64,000 nt of DNA, taken from NCBI RefSeq assembly GCF_022539505.1, contig NC_061508.1, positions 60,494,033 through 60,558,032 on the forward strand, read 5' to 3'. Made by a program: the position numbers and the translations under genes. Source of the stretch: Lolium rigidum (lineage: Eukaryota > Streptophyta > Magnoliopsida > Poales > Poaceae). Shown here piece by piece: positions 10,067 to 22,279 of this stretch. Every line of letters begins with the position of its first letter. The stretch's first letter is position 1. The notes under the pieces are model-generated. The model had not been told where the DNA came from, made no database searches, and was given only the letters and a program-made list of their open reading frames with translations.

Positions 10067-12195
10067 CTGCTATCTCGATCGAACGTTAGATATGGTCCAT
10101 CAAAGAAAAGGGAAAAGTAACAACGTGTAGCAGTTTAGAGTTTCATAGGAACAACCGCACTGTCACCGGCCGCACTGTCACCGGGATGGTCGGTCAGAAC
10201 GCATCTTCTCGTGCGACGTGCGAGCCAGCCACCGCTACCAACTCCGGCGCGGCGTTTGACCCTACGCGCCGGGGCCTCCTGCTACCGTCCGTTCGGCGTC
10301 TTTTTAAAAGTTTGTGGAGTGGTTTGGCTGGATTATTACGCTCCCGTTCGTTGGCAACGAGATAACGCCATGGCCGCCGCTTGAAGAGGCGAGCACCAGG
10401 AGTACTACGCTGGCTAGTGTAGCGGGCAAAGCTCTATCATCGAGCGCCCGGTGTAAGCTCGAAAAAATGGCAAGGCGTTCGGCCATCGCTGCTAAGCAGT
10501 AAGTGATCCGTGGACACATATGTGTTTTTTGTTTAACCAACCGAACGGAATGGTCCATGGATCGATGTAACGGGCCGGCCGGCCGGCGTCCGATCGGCGG
10601 TCCTAATCGGCCGGTGATTGTGTAGTTATTCGACGGAACAGCAATGCACATTGTATGATGAGTGACTTCTTCCCGAAAGATACACGCACTTGTGTGTCGT
10701 TGTTTACAAATTAACCCACCTATACATCCATGGCATATACATATCTCCCTACTTCTTTTCGTTCAAAGACCGCAACTATCTCGATCTTCTGAACGTCAAG
10801 TAACAGTGGGCAACAATTAATCTAAGGTGCTCGAGGCGCTAAGCCAAGCAAAGCGACAGGTCTACCACAAAAAAAGATAACGAAAACGAAACCAGAAGTG
10901 GACTACCCACCGACTACCCAGAACAGAAGCAGGTCGATTGCAAGCCTACGCCCAGGATATATTGCAGTCTGACGCCGACTCTCTCTGAAGTCTGAACTAA
11001 CACCCAACAGCACCTCAAATAAACAGACAGAAGATTAAGCTTTTCGCATGGATCGATCTTCTTGTTTGTCTCAGGAACACAAGGCCGATTGGCAAAGCCT
11101 CCGGTAACTGTGGCTGTGAGCGTAAAAGCTGTCCCGCCGCACGTTGTTGGTCCAGCGCTGTCGATGCATTCGAAGTAAAACAGGCTACATGCCAAAGCTG
11201 TGAATGGCATCTGGCTTTAGACAAAAGAGGTGTCGCGATGTCGAACAAAGCTTGCGCTATATATAGCTCTGCACTAGAAGCATCTGACTGTTGTGTTTTT
11301 TCTGGGATTAAAGATCGGACTTTGCCTGTTTCAGCTGATTTTGGATGCAAGATGTTGGATCGTGTGGAAGAAGCTAAGCTAATAGCACTGTCAGATTGTC
11401 AGGTGTCACATCTAGATCTCTGAAGCGTCTGCGAAAATGTTCACGCACGTACGACATCCTGGAATCCTGGGTCAGAAGATCGGCTAACACGTCCGTGACT
11501 GTCAAAATGCGTTAGTAAGAAATGAAAAGGACATAAAAAATTAGGAATAAGTAGGTAAAAACCCCGATCTAGGGTTTGTGGCGGCCGTGTGCCTACTCCT
11601 TGTCGTCGTCAGCGGCCAGATCGATGTACCCATGCGTGGGCCATGGGTACGACCATGGGACCAGATGTGGTGCTGGAGCAGCTCCTTGTCATCTTTGGGG
11701 AGGTGGACATAGTTCCAACCCGTTAACATCCTTGTCTCATCGCGATGAAGTGAGAGGGGGGGGGCGACGGTGCAAGGATCCAACCTCGTGGTCTTGCTTG
11801 CCCATGGTGGCGATGTTGTTGCTCCTGCCGGTGGTCTGGAAGCAGTAACAAACAAAAATAAAAATGGCAATAACGACGTGGGAAGTGGCGGGGTGCGTCC
11901 GCTCCCCTTAAAAAGGACGGGCACGTGGCCTCCATCAATGCCGTTGTTGGAAATCGCGCACATGTGCCAGCAGTTGAAGCGGCCAGCAGTGACGGCGAGC
12001 AGAAGGTGAAACGCCTGACCGGTGCCAGACAGCCCTAGAACGTACGTCGGAGAATGCGTTCCCAACCTAGATTTAGGTCTAAGATGGTCCGTTTACGTCG
12101 GGTAGCTGGGCCGGGTTACTTGTGTTCCCCTATCCACCTGATCAGAGCATGCAGTGAACCGGCAGTGAGTGGTCACAATGTGACATGATGAGAGC
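10067..12195. other. Intergenic region, no confident gene
   Basis: Mixed sequence with no recognised domain. The longest open frame is on the minus strand at 11541-12065 (174 codons, starts MGTHSPTYVLGLSG), but it has no recognisable motif. A CTATATATAG string at 11258-11267 could be a TATA box, with no supported gene behind it. This may be low-copy spacer upstream of the Harbinger insertion. Confidence 0.4.
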
Positions 12196-12198
12196 TAA

Positions 12199-14465
12199 GG
12201 GCATCTCCAACCGGGCGACCCATCCCGCGCCCGCGCGTCCGGATGGGTCGAAACGGACAAAACCGCGGCCCAGCGCGCGGACCCATCCCTAAAACGAATG
12301 GCCGCGGCGTCCGGGACGACCCAAACCCGGCCTAAATCTTGGACGAGTTTGCGTGGCCGCGGACGCGAAAGGCTGGTCGCTCGCGTCCTCCCTTGTCCGC
12401 CCCTGGCCCGCCTGTCTGCCTCCCAAAACACAAGCCCGTCGCACACATCTCCCCACCGCTCCGCCGCCACCCACGGACCGGCGATTTGGGAGCGCGTCGA
12501 CGCCGGCCATCATCGTCGAGACCCCGGCAAGCGGGGCGGAAGCATAGGTCGAGGTCCCGCGCTGCTTTCGCCGCGTCGTAGCAGAGTCGGAGGACGCCGC
12601 CGCCGGCGCTGTTGTCCTCTCACCGTCGCGACACCTCCCGCCGTTCGCAGCTGCGTCGTTTCCGCCGGAGGTGAGCTCTCCTGCAGCGTGTTTCCAGACC
12701 GCACGTCGTCTGAGACGGCCGCTTCTGCAGGTCCCTACAGAAGCATTTGGATCGCCTCCGCCTGCGAGGTGTTCGTTCAAATGCTCGAACTAAAATGTGT
12801 CCCTTTTCGGATCATGGTGGACAGCGACGACGAATACTACTTCAAGAACTTCATCGACACGTCGTCGGAAGAGGAGTCCGACGACGAATTTTTCACGGAT
12901 GCTTCGCGCTGCTCATCCACGAGCACATTGTCTCGCAAATCCCCGTGCACCGGGGTCCTTGCCGGGCGCGCGGCCGCCTTGGACCGCAAAAGAGAACGCG
13001 GCCACGACCAGCTCTACAACGACTACTTCAAACCCAATCCATTGTTCGTGCCGTCCTTGTTTCGCCGTCGTTTTCGGATGACCAGGCCGCTGTTCCGCCG
13101 GATAATGGATGGCGTCAAGATCTACGACGACTACTTACGTGCGAAAGTGGATGCAATTGTCAAGGTAGGCCTCTCTTCGTACCCGAAATGCACGACGGCG
13201 ATTAGGATGCTCGCATATGGCGTTGCCGGTGATTTCGTAGATGAGTACACGCGCATGAGTGAGTCAACCGGCTTGGAATCGATGTACGGGTTCTGCGAGA
13301 GCGATGATCGGTTCGTTCGGAGAACAGTACCTCCGGCAACCTAATGCAGAGGACACAGCTCGTCTGTTGTCGATCAACGCTTCCAGGGGTTTTCCTGGGA
13401 TGCTTGGCAGCATAGACTGCATGCACTGGGAGTGGAAGAACTGCCCCTTTGGTTGGCAGGGGGCATACAGCGGCCATTCTGAGGGGTGCACAGTCATTCT
13501 TGAAGCTGTTGCTTCCCATGACACATGGATTTGACACTCATTTTTCGGAATGGCTGGCTCGCACAATGACATCAATGTGCTGCAGCGCTCTCCGGTGTTT
13601 GATAGGCTAGCGTACGGTCAGTCCCCTGATGTGGATTTTGAGATCAATGGCCACCACTACACGAAGGGGTACTACCTTGCTGATGGTATCTATGATCTAT
13701 CCACCTTGGGCTACACTCGTGAAGACAATTCGAAACCCCAACTCAGAGCAGGAGGCAAGGTTTGCCAAAGAGCAGGAGGCAGCCCGGAAAGATGTCGAGC
13801 GGGCGTTTGGCATCCTCCAAGCTCGTTGGGCTATCGTCAGACACCTGCCGAGCCCGGGATGTGCAAACTCCGTGGGAGGTGATGACCGCTTGTGTAATCA
13901 TGCATAACATGATTGTTGAGGTAGAGCGGGATGATTCACTCTTTGATAATGACCGGGAAGGCCAAGGAGAGTTGGTTACTCCTCGGCAAGGTGTTCCGGC
14001 ATCATTCCGAGACATTCTTCATGCACACCATGAAATTCGAGATCTAGTCGTACACAACCAGCTTCAGGCTGATTTGGTCGAGCACATGTGGCAAGCACGT
14101 AGGCAACAATGCCGCAAACAACAATGATGAAGGAAATCTCGAAGCCTAGAGCATTTGTATCGTTTTTTCATTTTATTTGAATAATACTTTATCCTTGATT
14201 ACATGGACTATGTAATGTGTAATACATTTTGAGCATTTGTACTATTTTATATATTTTATATAATATTTTTTTGCGTTTTTCTAGTGAATTTACAAGAAAA
14301 ACATACCATAGAGCGCCGCGATCCAAATCTACCGCGTTAGGCGCAGCGCGCGACCCAAACGGACGCGCGGACGCGGGGTTCCGTCCGCACGTCCGCTCGG
14401 GCACGCAAACGGCCCAAAACGAACGGCCCAACGCGTCCGTTTGGGTCGCCCGGTTGGAGATGCCC
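12199..14465 (+). mobile_element. PIF/Harbinger transposon, complete ends
   Basis: GGGCATCTCCAACCGGGCGA begins at 12199. The 24 bases 12199-12222 are the exact reverse complement of 14442-14465. Both sides carry TAA (12196-12198 and 14466-14468), the 3-bp TWA duplication of this superfamily. The 2267-bp element contains a decayed DDE transposase but no Myb-like second gene. It lies immediately upstream of the glutaredoxin-like gene. Confidence 0.95.
12814..14127 (+). pseudogene. Harbinger DDE transposase (DDE_Tnp_4 type), inactivated
   Basis: The frame starts at ATG 12814 with an acidic N-terminus (SDDEYYF, SSEEESDDEFF), then a helix-turn-helix-like part (FRRRFRMTRPLFRRIMDG). The catalytic core is recognisable: GSIDCMHWEWKNCP supplies the first Asp, [13 protein letters not shown] the second, and [15 protein letters not shown] the Glu region; MTACVIMHNMIVE follows, as usual in the family. 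Damage: frameshifts near 13300, 13720 and 13845, and an in-frame TGA at 13532-13534 where the family has Trp. It ends at TGA 14127. It would cut and paste the element in partnership with a Myb-like protein; it cannot do so now. Confidence 0.9.
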
Positions 14466-14468
14466 TAA

Positions 14469-14952
14469 GGTGCGTGAATCCACCTGACCTGACGGAGCTG
14501 GTCGAGAATTCCACACTCACGGCAGAGGGCCACAAGTACGTACCCTCCCCTGCGTTACACAGACGACCGGACGTACTACTTGATCCTATAATTCGCAAAA
14601 AAAGAAAGGATGTACGTACGTGATCCTTTGCCTAAGTTTCAATTGGCACGCCTCCCTCCCTTTGATATGCGTCTCCACTTTCCATCTCGTCTACCCCAGC
14701 CCAGATCTCGGCGCTCCCGTTGCACGCGCAGCCTTTCCATTCCACTCCACGCGCCCGCCGGCAACGAACCGTTCCTTCCTACCGTTTGAAACGGTTGCGC
14801 ATTGGGCCCCTTCCCGGTCCGTGTGCTGTGCGCGGCCGAGTCTCCCATCCATCGCTTCCTATCCTCCTACACAGACACACGCGGAGGGTTTAGCCGCCGG
14901 CGCAAGTTTTCTCCTCCTCCGAGTGGAGCGGCGGCGGACTGGTGCGTTAATC
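14469..14952 (+). promoter_or_regulatory. Promoter and 5' leader of glutaredoxin-like gene
   Basis: Only 484 bases separate the Harbinger duplication from the start codon. Pyrimidine-rich strings (CCTCCCTCCC at 14650-14659, CCTATCCTCC at 14858-14867) fit a plant 5' leader. No clear TATA box is seen. GTACGTAC strings occur at 14536-14543 and 14612-14619. Confidence 0.5.
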
Positions 14953-16068
14953 ATGGGCTGCAAAGGGTCCAAGCACGCGCTGCTGGACGGTGCCGGCTGC
15001 GGGGCGCGGGCGCCCGAGCCGCTGAGGTGCTCCGGCCTCCTGCCGCGCCACTCCGTCGCGCTCAGCTCCTCCACGCTCGGCACGCTCAGCCTCGACCGCG
15101 CCACGGCCGCCGCCGCCGCGGTTTCCTTCGGTGGAGCGGAGGGGGCAGCGGCGGCAAGGAAGTCCACGAGGTGGTTCCCACCGTCGTCGCCGACGACAGA
15201 CGAGCCCTCGAAGCGGCAGAGGCGGGCGCCGCCCAGGACGCCGACCAAGACGCCGGCGCGCGACCCGGAGGAGATCAACGTGTGGGAGCTCATGGAAGGC
15301 CTCGACTCCGACTCCGACTCCGACGACAACGTGCTGCTGCGTTCCGCGGCCGGATCGCCCGAGTTCGACGAGGACGTGCTGTCGGCGTTCCGCGACGCGC
15401 TCGCCGAGTTCTCGCCGCCTCCCCCAGACGACCCCGTCAAGAAAGAGGAAATCCAGGTGTTCGCCGGCGTCGTGCGCGCGCGGCTCGACGCGTTCCAGCA
15501 GAGGATCGACGGCGGCGGCAGGCCCGGAAAGAGATCCTCCGCGCCTTCCCCGTCGCCGCCGCCGGAGAGCGCGCGGCGGGTCGTCCTGTACCTGACGAGC
15601 CTCCGCGGCGTCCGGCAGACGCACGAGGACTGCTGGGCGGCGGCCACCATCCTCGCCGGCTACGGCGTGCGCGTCGACGAGCGCGACCTGTCCATGCACG
15701 CCGGGTACAAGGACGAGCTGCGCGACGCACTCGGCCTTACCGGCGCAGGCAAAGTCGGGCTCCCGCAGGTGTTCGTCGACGGATGGCACCTGGGCGGCGC
15801 CGAGGAGGTCCGGCGCATGCACGAGTCCGGGGAGCTGGCGGAGGCGCTCGAGGCCTGCGAGCCGGCGCCGGGCGTCGCCGGCGGCGGGAAGGAAGGATCG
15901 GGCCTGCCCGTGGAGTCGTGCGGCGGATGCGGAGGCGCGCGCTTCGTGCCGTGCGACGTCTGCTCCGGCAGCTGCAAGGTGTTCGTCGAGGACGAGGACG
16001 GCACGGGCGCCTTCAGGAGGTGCCCCGAGTGCAACGAGAACGGGCTACTCCGATGTCCGATTTGTTGA
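14953..16068 (+). CDS. Glutaredoxin-like protein with C-terminal CxxC cluster
   Basis: A single exon codes for 371 residues. The start at 14953 is chosen because it gives MGCKGSKH, an N-myristoylation signal (Gly2) with Cys3 available for palmitoylation, so membrane attachment is likely. A Ser/Pro/Arg-rich linker and an acidic DSDSDSDD stretch follow. Residues about 210-300 form the glutaredoxin-like fold: VVLYLTSLRGV, then RQTHEDC in place of the usual CPYC-type site, then LPQVFVDGWHLGGAEEV, the glutathione-binding edge. Residues about 321-371 hold four CxxC pairs (CGGC, CDVC, CPEC, CPIC), which probably bind zinc. This is the plant family of Arabidopsis At5g39865-type proteins, whose biochemical role is poorly defined; thiol-disulfide reductase activity is doubtful without the CxxC site. 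The frame is intact, unlike all neighbours. Confidence 0.93.
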   Translation: MGCKGSKHALLDGAGCGARAPEPLRCSGLLPRHSVALSSSTLGTLSLDRATAAAAAVSFGGAEGAAAARKSTRWFPPSSPTTDEPSKRQRRAPPRTPTKTPARDPEEINVWELMEGLDSDSDSDDNVLLRSAAGSPEFDEDVLSAFRDALAEFSPPPPDDPVKKEEIQVFAGVVRARLDAFQQRIDGGGRPGKRSSAPSPSPPPESARRVVLYLTSLRGVRQTHEDCWAAATILAGYGVRVDERDLSMHAGYKDELRDALGLTGAGKVGLPQVFVDGWHLGGAEEVRRMHESGELAEALEACEPAPGVAGGGKEGSGLPVESCGGCGGARFVPCDVCSGSCKVFVEDEDGTGAFRRCPECNENGLLRCPIC

Positions 16069-17099
16069 TCAAGAACATACTAGCGTTAATTATCCGGATT
16101 TTTTTTTTTTTGGTGTGCCTTTAAGATTGTACAGAAAAAAACAAAAGCTGAAATTTGCCGTCTGTCTTGGGATTGCAATGAGGACTGACACTGCTCCGGT
16201 TATCCATCGGTTTCGATTTATCAAGACACTTCTCTGTCGATTAACAACTCTGCGTCCTAGAGGACAAAGTGGTTCTGAACCAACCCCCCTGCACTGTGGA
16301 GTCTATGACTGAACCATGTCAACAGAAGCTCTTCAGTTTTCAGAGTCTGAACAATGTTCAGCAGGGAGCATACTCAGAACAGGGGCACCGATGAACCCAA
16401 ATACTTACTATTTGTGATCAAAACTTCAAATGTGGAGCACAATAGATAACCTTTTAAGATTAGCGTCCTCACTAATACGATCCTAGAACTGCGTGGCTGG
16501 TGAGAACGACCACTGCACTGTGGACTATGAGTATGACTAGACCATGCGATCAGAAGATGTTCAGTCTTCAGAGTCAACCTATGTTCAGGGCGTGAACCAT
16601 GTGTCCCAGGATTCGCTCCAATGATCATCAAGTGTGCTCGTGCATGATGTCGTGTTGATGGCAGGTTAGTACAACTACCTATCTCGCTCGACAGTATTCT
16701 CACACAGCCTGGTGGAAACTTCATATCATGCATGTATAACGTACCCGCGAACTGCATTATGACCTCCTGACTTGGGTGGTCGATCGCTAGCAGAAATGGG
16801 AACACTCGACTAAATTGATCTGTAACAGTTCACCCCCAAAGAACTCCGTACTAACATAAGAAAATTGAACTAGTTCCACCCACGTTGTACATGTACCCCT
16901 GGAAAATCAATGACGTGGAAGACCATGGCGGCCATGGCCTATGGGCAACCAGCTGCCGGCAAGGACAAAGCGAGGTTTTTCACCGAGGTTGGTGATGACG
17001 GTGACCGACTTTCGGTATCGTTTCCTTAACCAAGTGACCCGTTCATCAAGGACAAGGCGTCACTTTACGCTCGAAGAAAAAAGGTTAAGGCGTCACTAC
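16069..17099. other. Spacer after glutaredoxin-like gene, with a local duplication
   Basis: Includes the gene's 3' UTR. A direct repeat of about 95 bases is visible: 16270-16365 and 16500-16590 share CTGCACTGTGGA, ACCATG, CAGAAG, TTCAG and TTCAGAGTC in the same order. No coding potential was recognised. A GGTTAAGG(A)CGTCACTACT stretch leads into the copia LTR at 17100. Confidence 0.5.
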
Positions 17100-17591
17100 T
17101 GTTAGAGTCTATTAGCCTTAAGCTAATCAACATAAGGATCTAATCTCGAATTAGAACACCAACTTACGATTAGAATTTGTGTACCTGAGATGGCCAGCGA
17201 TGACCCTCTCTGCCTGTTCGCTGCAGAGATGCTGAAAAGCTTGGAGAAGAAGATGATCATGGGCAGCACGCCTCCGGTCGCCCGTGGTGGTGGTCTTCCC
17301 GTCACTTCGGCCTCCCTAGATCGGTAGGGTGAGGGAATGTCGGGGAGCAAATCTAGCAGATCGTGAATCATGTTTCTCCATTGCTATTTGCCCCTCCCTT
17401 ATATATGGCCCAGTGTGACAGGGGACCAAAACCACCTGCTAGTTATCGATGCCCCCGATCAGGGCGTGCACGAGAAAAAGTCACGTAGGTGAAAAGGTCC
17501 TGGACGTTGGTCCTGTGGGCCCCACTTTAATCTGGACGTTATGCTTTTGACTTTTCCCTTTTATCTGTTAAACTAACAGATCAACCCAACA
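17100..17591 (-). repeat. 3' LTR of copia element D
   Basis: 492 bases, matched by 28886-29379. CCCTTATATATGG at 17396-17408 (plus strand) contains a TATATA that could serve as the promoter on either strand. It differs from the other LTR by missing bases at CCTCCGG versus CCTCCTGG and CTTCGG versus CTTCTGG, and by one C/T change. Confidence 0.95.
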
Positions 17592-17603
17592 TTCTCCCCC
17601 TTG
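17592..17603 (-). other. Polypurine tract of element D
   Basis: On the minus strand CAAGGGGGAGAA directly precedes the LTR, the expected plus-strand priming site at the 3' LTR. Confidence 0.85.
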
Positions 17604-17803
17604 ATCGTTAGTTTTAACCTCATTCGCCCATTCTCCATAGGAATGATAAACCAAAGTGAGGTGTTACAACAACCAATGAAATGCTATTGAACCTCAACAC
17701 TTATGGCATAACAGACCTATCTTGAAATGGATAACATTTTACTTATTGGGAGTGGTTCCTTTAGTGGTCCCTTTATTCCAGAATCATTTGGCTTGCAGTA
17801 ATC

Positions 17804-18661
17804 TTATGCCGGCAACATGCTCATAAAGATATTGTGTGATAAGCCATTCGTTAACGGATCCACAAAAAACATATAAATCATATTTATATGTTCAATATCA
17901 ATAGTTTGATCCTGGATTCTATCTTTCACAACATTAAACATATTGTCAATGGTCTTGGCAACACCATTTGACTTTGTTGTTACTTGCATAGAAGACTCGC
18001 GTGTGTCATATTGCGGTAAGTGGTTTTGAAATGTTGTCTACCACCTTAATTTCGGGAAATACCTTTTGACATACAACTCGCCATATAGCCTCTTAACATG
18101 CCACATAACTAGTTGCATCATTTATCGATGCCATATTTGTCATTTTGGAGCTTTTCCACGATATAACTCCATAGGCGAGGGTGAGGATGTGACATGACGT
18201 GGAAACCTTAATATCCACACACCTCGCAAAACCAATGTCTGAATAACCCACACAATAGAAGGTTACCATACATCATATTAATGAGCATGCAAACTTTATT
18301 GCCATGCATGTACTGCAAGACCTTTTGATAGCTTTTAAACTTATTGTTTGTTTGCCAATTATCCCGATCAAAAATAGGGCATATTCTTTCTCAAATACAT
18401 ATGTTGCTTCTGACAACTGAAGCATAAGGAACCGACATTATCTGATCAGTTTTAAAATGGTTCCTTGGACAATTAAATGTCCACCTTATCGCCCTTAACT
18501 TTAGTAGCAGGTGAGACAAAGTACTGGTGCATAATATTTTTCGTTCGTACTCCATCAACGTGTATGTCATCATGATAGAACTTATACTCCTTTTGGATTG
18601 GACTTATATCTTGGCGAACCTCAATACAATCAAGGTATGAGGCATTACCAAGACCCTTCAT
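17804..18661 (-). pseudogene. Copia reverse transcriptase C-terminus and RNase H remnant
   Basis: Read on the minus strand from 18661: MKGLGNASYLDCIEV matches the copia RT segment (M)KDLGEASY.LGIEI; further on CPRNHFKTDQIMSVPYASVV matches the CP.N..E...M..IPYAS.VG segment; near 17830 HINMIYMFFVDPLTNGLS matches the closing HI....N..DPLTKGL motif of copia RNase H. The pieces lie in different frames with stop codons between them. Catalytic YVDD and upstream domains were not found. It belongs to element D. Confidence 0.75.
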
Positions 18662-20646
18662 ATCATAATAGAGAAGACTGAAATCTCTTGGATAGCCGGT
18701 AAGATTCTATCTACATAAAATAGTGAAGCTTACTCCCCTCATCTTGAGGTACTATTGTAACAATATTTCCTTAGAGTCACATTTAGTTTTGCATAACCAT
18801 ATATGGCCTACCATTATTTAACTCATTGAGGAAACTCTATTAAGTTCCATACATCGGTAAAGCTCATAATCTTCATCATACATGGCAAATGTCACCAGGA
18901 TAAAATATTCACACACATTATTTATCACATAAAATTTATTGAGGCTCATGGAATTGATGCGTATGAACAAAAATCTCATGGAATTCTCCTTAAGATTCAT
19001 GTCCATAAGCTCAAGGTCCTCGTGATCACTTTATTTTGGAGAACATGGCTCCAAAACTTGATAATGCTTCATTTCGAGTTCTAAACCACAACACCGTTGG
19101 GCGGAAGGTGGAAAGAACTTGATGAAATTAATGTGGCACATGATTATAAACGACGTTAGTCGAATTACAATCATGAGACACATGGTACTTGACAAACTTG
19201 CCACTTTTAGTGGAGCAAGACAAATGATCATAAACGACGTTGGTCGAAATATAACCATAAGCCACATGCTACACCATAAACAACATTAGAATGGCAAACT
19301 TGTCACTTTAGCATTCATGTGTGTTTCGTAGTGTTCATAAGGGAGTAATATCACATTAACATGAAAAGGAGTCAAAACATTAGTGTGATTTTTCATTCAT
19401 TCACTCTCCAAATAGGACTTCTCGTTGGTTCCATCATACTCGGAGAATTAATACAATATCATTCTGGCGTAAGAAAAATGAGTGTGATGACCCATATTAA
19501 ATGAGACATTCCCTTTCCTCCTTCGAAATGTGGTAAACTTTCCACAATTTCGACGAGATCTCATTTCTCGCATTTCTTACATCATAATTGTGTCATCGCA
19601 CACATAATCATTACAAAAGATACATGCCCCGAGGACACAAAAATTCTCACGACATGGTGAGACTTACATAAAATGATTGCGTTCCCAAGAACAAAATGTT
19701 CATATAAAGAAGCAAGTTATCTTACAATGCTTTATTCGTCATTATCCTCATAGAAGAACCCATTGTCCATTGCTTAAAATGGATAGCATCTTTATGAGCG
19801 TCATTATAAACATAAACATTAAGAAAACTTGTTATGAGACGAATCAAAACAAAGTCATTTGTTGTTCTAATCCGTATCACCGTTGGGCTGAAAACGGAAG
19901 AGAACATTATCATTCATAAAGAAATGGGTTATGACAATAATCAACGTTGGTCAGAATACTATCACATACCATATATCATACACTCATAATTAAAATCTCT
20001 ATTCAAAACTTCTCGTTGGTTCCATTTTGACTAGAGAAACTTAAATCACATAATGAGTAAAAAATGTTTTGCTAAATTAATAGCCAACATTAACATAAAG
20101 GATCAACATAATACAATCCATTGTATTATTAGACAATTGGATTCATAACACATCACGACTCATTATGTCATAAGAACTATGGCAACACAACCTCAAAAAC
20201 ATTAATCATGTGTGCCAAAGTTATTATTAAATGAAATTTTAGACATTCATGTCAACATTGATAACAAAATGTCATTTTACTGGGTAAACATTGCAATGAA
20301 TTCACAGCGAAAATAACATTAATATTACCCATCAAGATTTCCAAATAGAATTTGGACATTAAATTACATCAAGGTTCACCAAATAATTGGTAAACTACAA
20401 TAATCAAATAAATGACATTACATGACCATTATAGAAACCATAAGATTAACACATTAAAGTTCTTGAAGCAAAAGCATCTTTCTTCAAGGAATCAATATCA
20501 TTTTGAGCCTTCTTCACCTTTAGTCAGTGCATGTCGAAAGACATAAAGTGCGCCAACATAATACTTTAGCATAATGACTCAACGTTATTTTTTCGCATAG
20601 TAAGGCGCGGAAAACCGAACCATGCGACCATCAATATTTTCTTAAG
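18662..20646 (-). other. Element D non-coding internal part with an internal duplication
   Basis: AT-rich, no coding potential. A set of strings recurs in the same order about 790 bases apart: CCGTTGGGC (19094; 19880), ACGTTGGTC (19240; 19943) and CTTCTCGTTGGTTCCAT (19418; 20009), each time spaced by 50-200 bases. The array therefore arose by an old duplication. The TSD of element C (GTGGC) occupies 20647-20651. Confidence 0.55.
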
Positions 20647-20651
20647 GTGGC

Positions 20652-22250
20652 TGATACGTCTCCAACGTATCGATAATTTCTTGTGTTCCATGCCACATTA
20701 TTGATGTTATCTACATGTTTTATGCACACTTTATATCATATTCGTGCATTTTCTGGAACTAACCTATTAACAAGATGCCGAAGTGCCGCTTGCTGTTTTC
20801 TCGCTGTTTTTGGTTTCAGAAATCCTAGTAAAGAAATATTCTCGGAATTGGACGAAATAAAAGCCCGGAGGCCTATTTTCTCACGAAGCTTCCAGAAGTC
20901 CGAAGGAGAGACGAAGAGGGGCCACGGGGTGGCCAAACCCTAGGGCGGCGCGGCCCCCCTTGGCCGCGCCGGCCCGTGGTTTGGGCCCCCGTGCCGCCTC
21001 TTGACTTGCCCTTCCGCCTACAAATAGCCTCCGTGACGAAACCCCCGCACCGAGAGCCACGATACGGAAAACATTACCGAGACGCCGTCGCCGCCGATCC
21101 CATCTCGGGGGATCCTCGGAGATCGCCTCCGCACCCTGCCGGAGAGGGAATCATCCCCCGGAGGACTCTACACCGCCATGGTCGCCTCCGGAGTGATGAG
21201 TGAGTAGTCTACCCCTGGACTATGGGTCCATAGCAGTAGCTAGATGGTTGTCTTCTCCCCATTGTGCTATCATTGTCGGATCTTGTGAGCTGCCTATCAT
21301 GATCAAGATCATCTATATGTAATTCTATATGTTGCGTTTGTTGGGATCCGATGAATAGAGAATACTTGTTATGTTGATTATCAAAGTTATGCTTATGTGT
21401 TGTTTATGATCTTGCATGCTCTCCGTTATTAGTAGATGCTCTGGCCAAGTAGATGCTTTTAACTCCAAGAGGGAGTACTTATGCTCGATAGTGGGTTCAT
21501 GCCTCGCATTGACACCGGGACAAGTGACGTAAAGTTCTAAGGTTGTGTTGTGCTCGTTGCCACTAGGGATAAAACATTGATGCTATGTCTAAGGATGTAG
21601 TTGTTGATTACATTACGCACCATACTTAATGCAATTGTCCGTTGCTTGCAACTTAATACTCGGAGGGGGTTCGGATGATAACCTCGAAGGTGGACTTTTT
21701 AGGCATAGATGCAGTTGGATGGCGGTCTATGTACTTTGTCGTAATGCCCAATTAAATCTCACTATACTCATCATGATATGTATGTGCATGGTCATGCTCT
21801 CTTTATTTGTCAATTGCCCAACCGTAATTTGTTCACCCAACATGCTCGTTCGTCTTATGGGAGAGACACCTCTAGTGAACCGTGGACCCCGGTCCAATTC
21901 TCTTTACTGAAATACAATCTACTGCAATACTTGTTTCTACTGTTTTCTCTGCAAACAATCATCTTCCACACAATACGGTTAATCCTTTGTTACAGCAAGC
22001 CGGTGAGATTGACAACCTCACTCGTTTCGTTGGGGCAAAGTAGCTTGGTTGTGTTGTGCAGGTTCCACGTTGGCGCCGGAATCTCCGGTGTTGCGCCGCA
22101 CTACATCCCGCCGCCATCAACCTTCAACGTGCTTCTTGGCTCCTCCTGGTTCGATAAACCTTGGTTTCTTTCCGAGGGAAAACTTGCTGCTGTGCGCATC
22201 ATACCTTCCTCTTGGGGTTGCCCAACGAACGTGTGAAATACACGCCATCA
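20652..22250 (+). repeat. 5' LTR of element C
   Basis: Starts TGATACGTCTCC, ends CACGCCATCA. GC-rich promoter part at about 20930-21180 with TACAAATAGC at 21019-21028 as the likely TATA position. Related to LTR B over both ends. Compared with the other copy, most indels are at CTCG sites. Confidence 0.95.
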
Positions 22251-22261
22251 AGCTCTTTTTC

Positions 22262-22279
22262 CGGCGCCGTTGCCGGGGA
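22262..22279 (+). other. Primer binding site of element C (tRNA-Asp type)
   Basis: CGGCGCCGTTGCCGGGGA begins 11 bases after the LTR and complements the 3' end of tRNA-Asp except for the first base. Confidence 0.85.

Noticed and set aside
11541..12065. 174-codon minus-strand gene
   Set aside because: No domain, composition of both strands similar, no promoter or splice context; left as spacer.
12289..12780. Minus-strand gene at the left end of the Harbinger element
   Set aside because: Opposite the GC-rich transposon end and leader; no motif.
14859..15822. Long minus-strand frames opposite the glutaredoxin-like gene
   Set aside because: They mirror GC-rich codon use of the plus-strand gene and show no domain.
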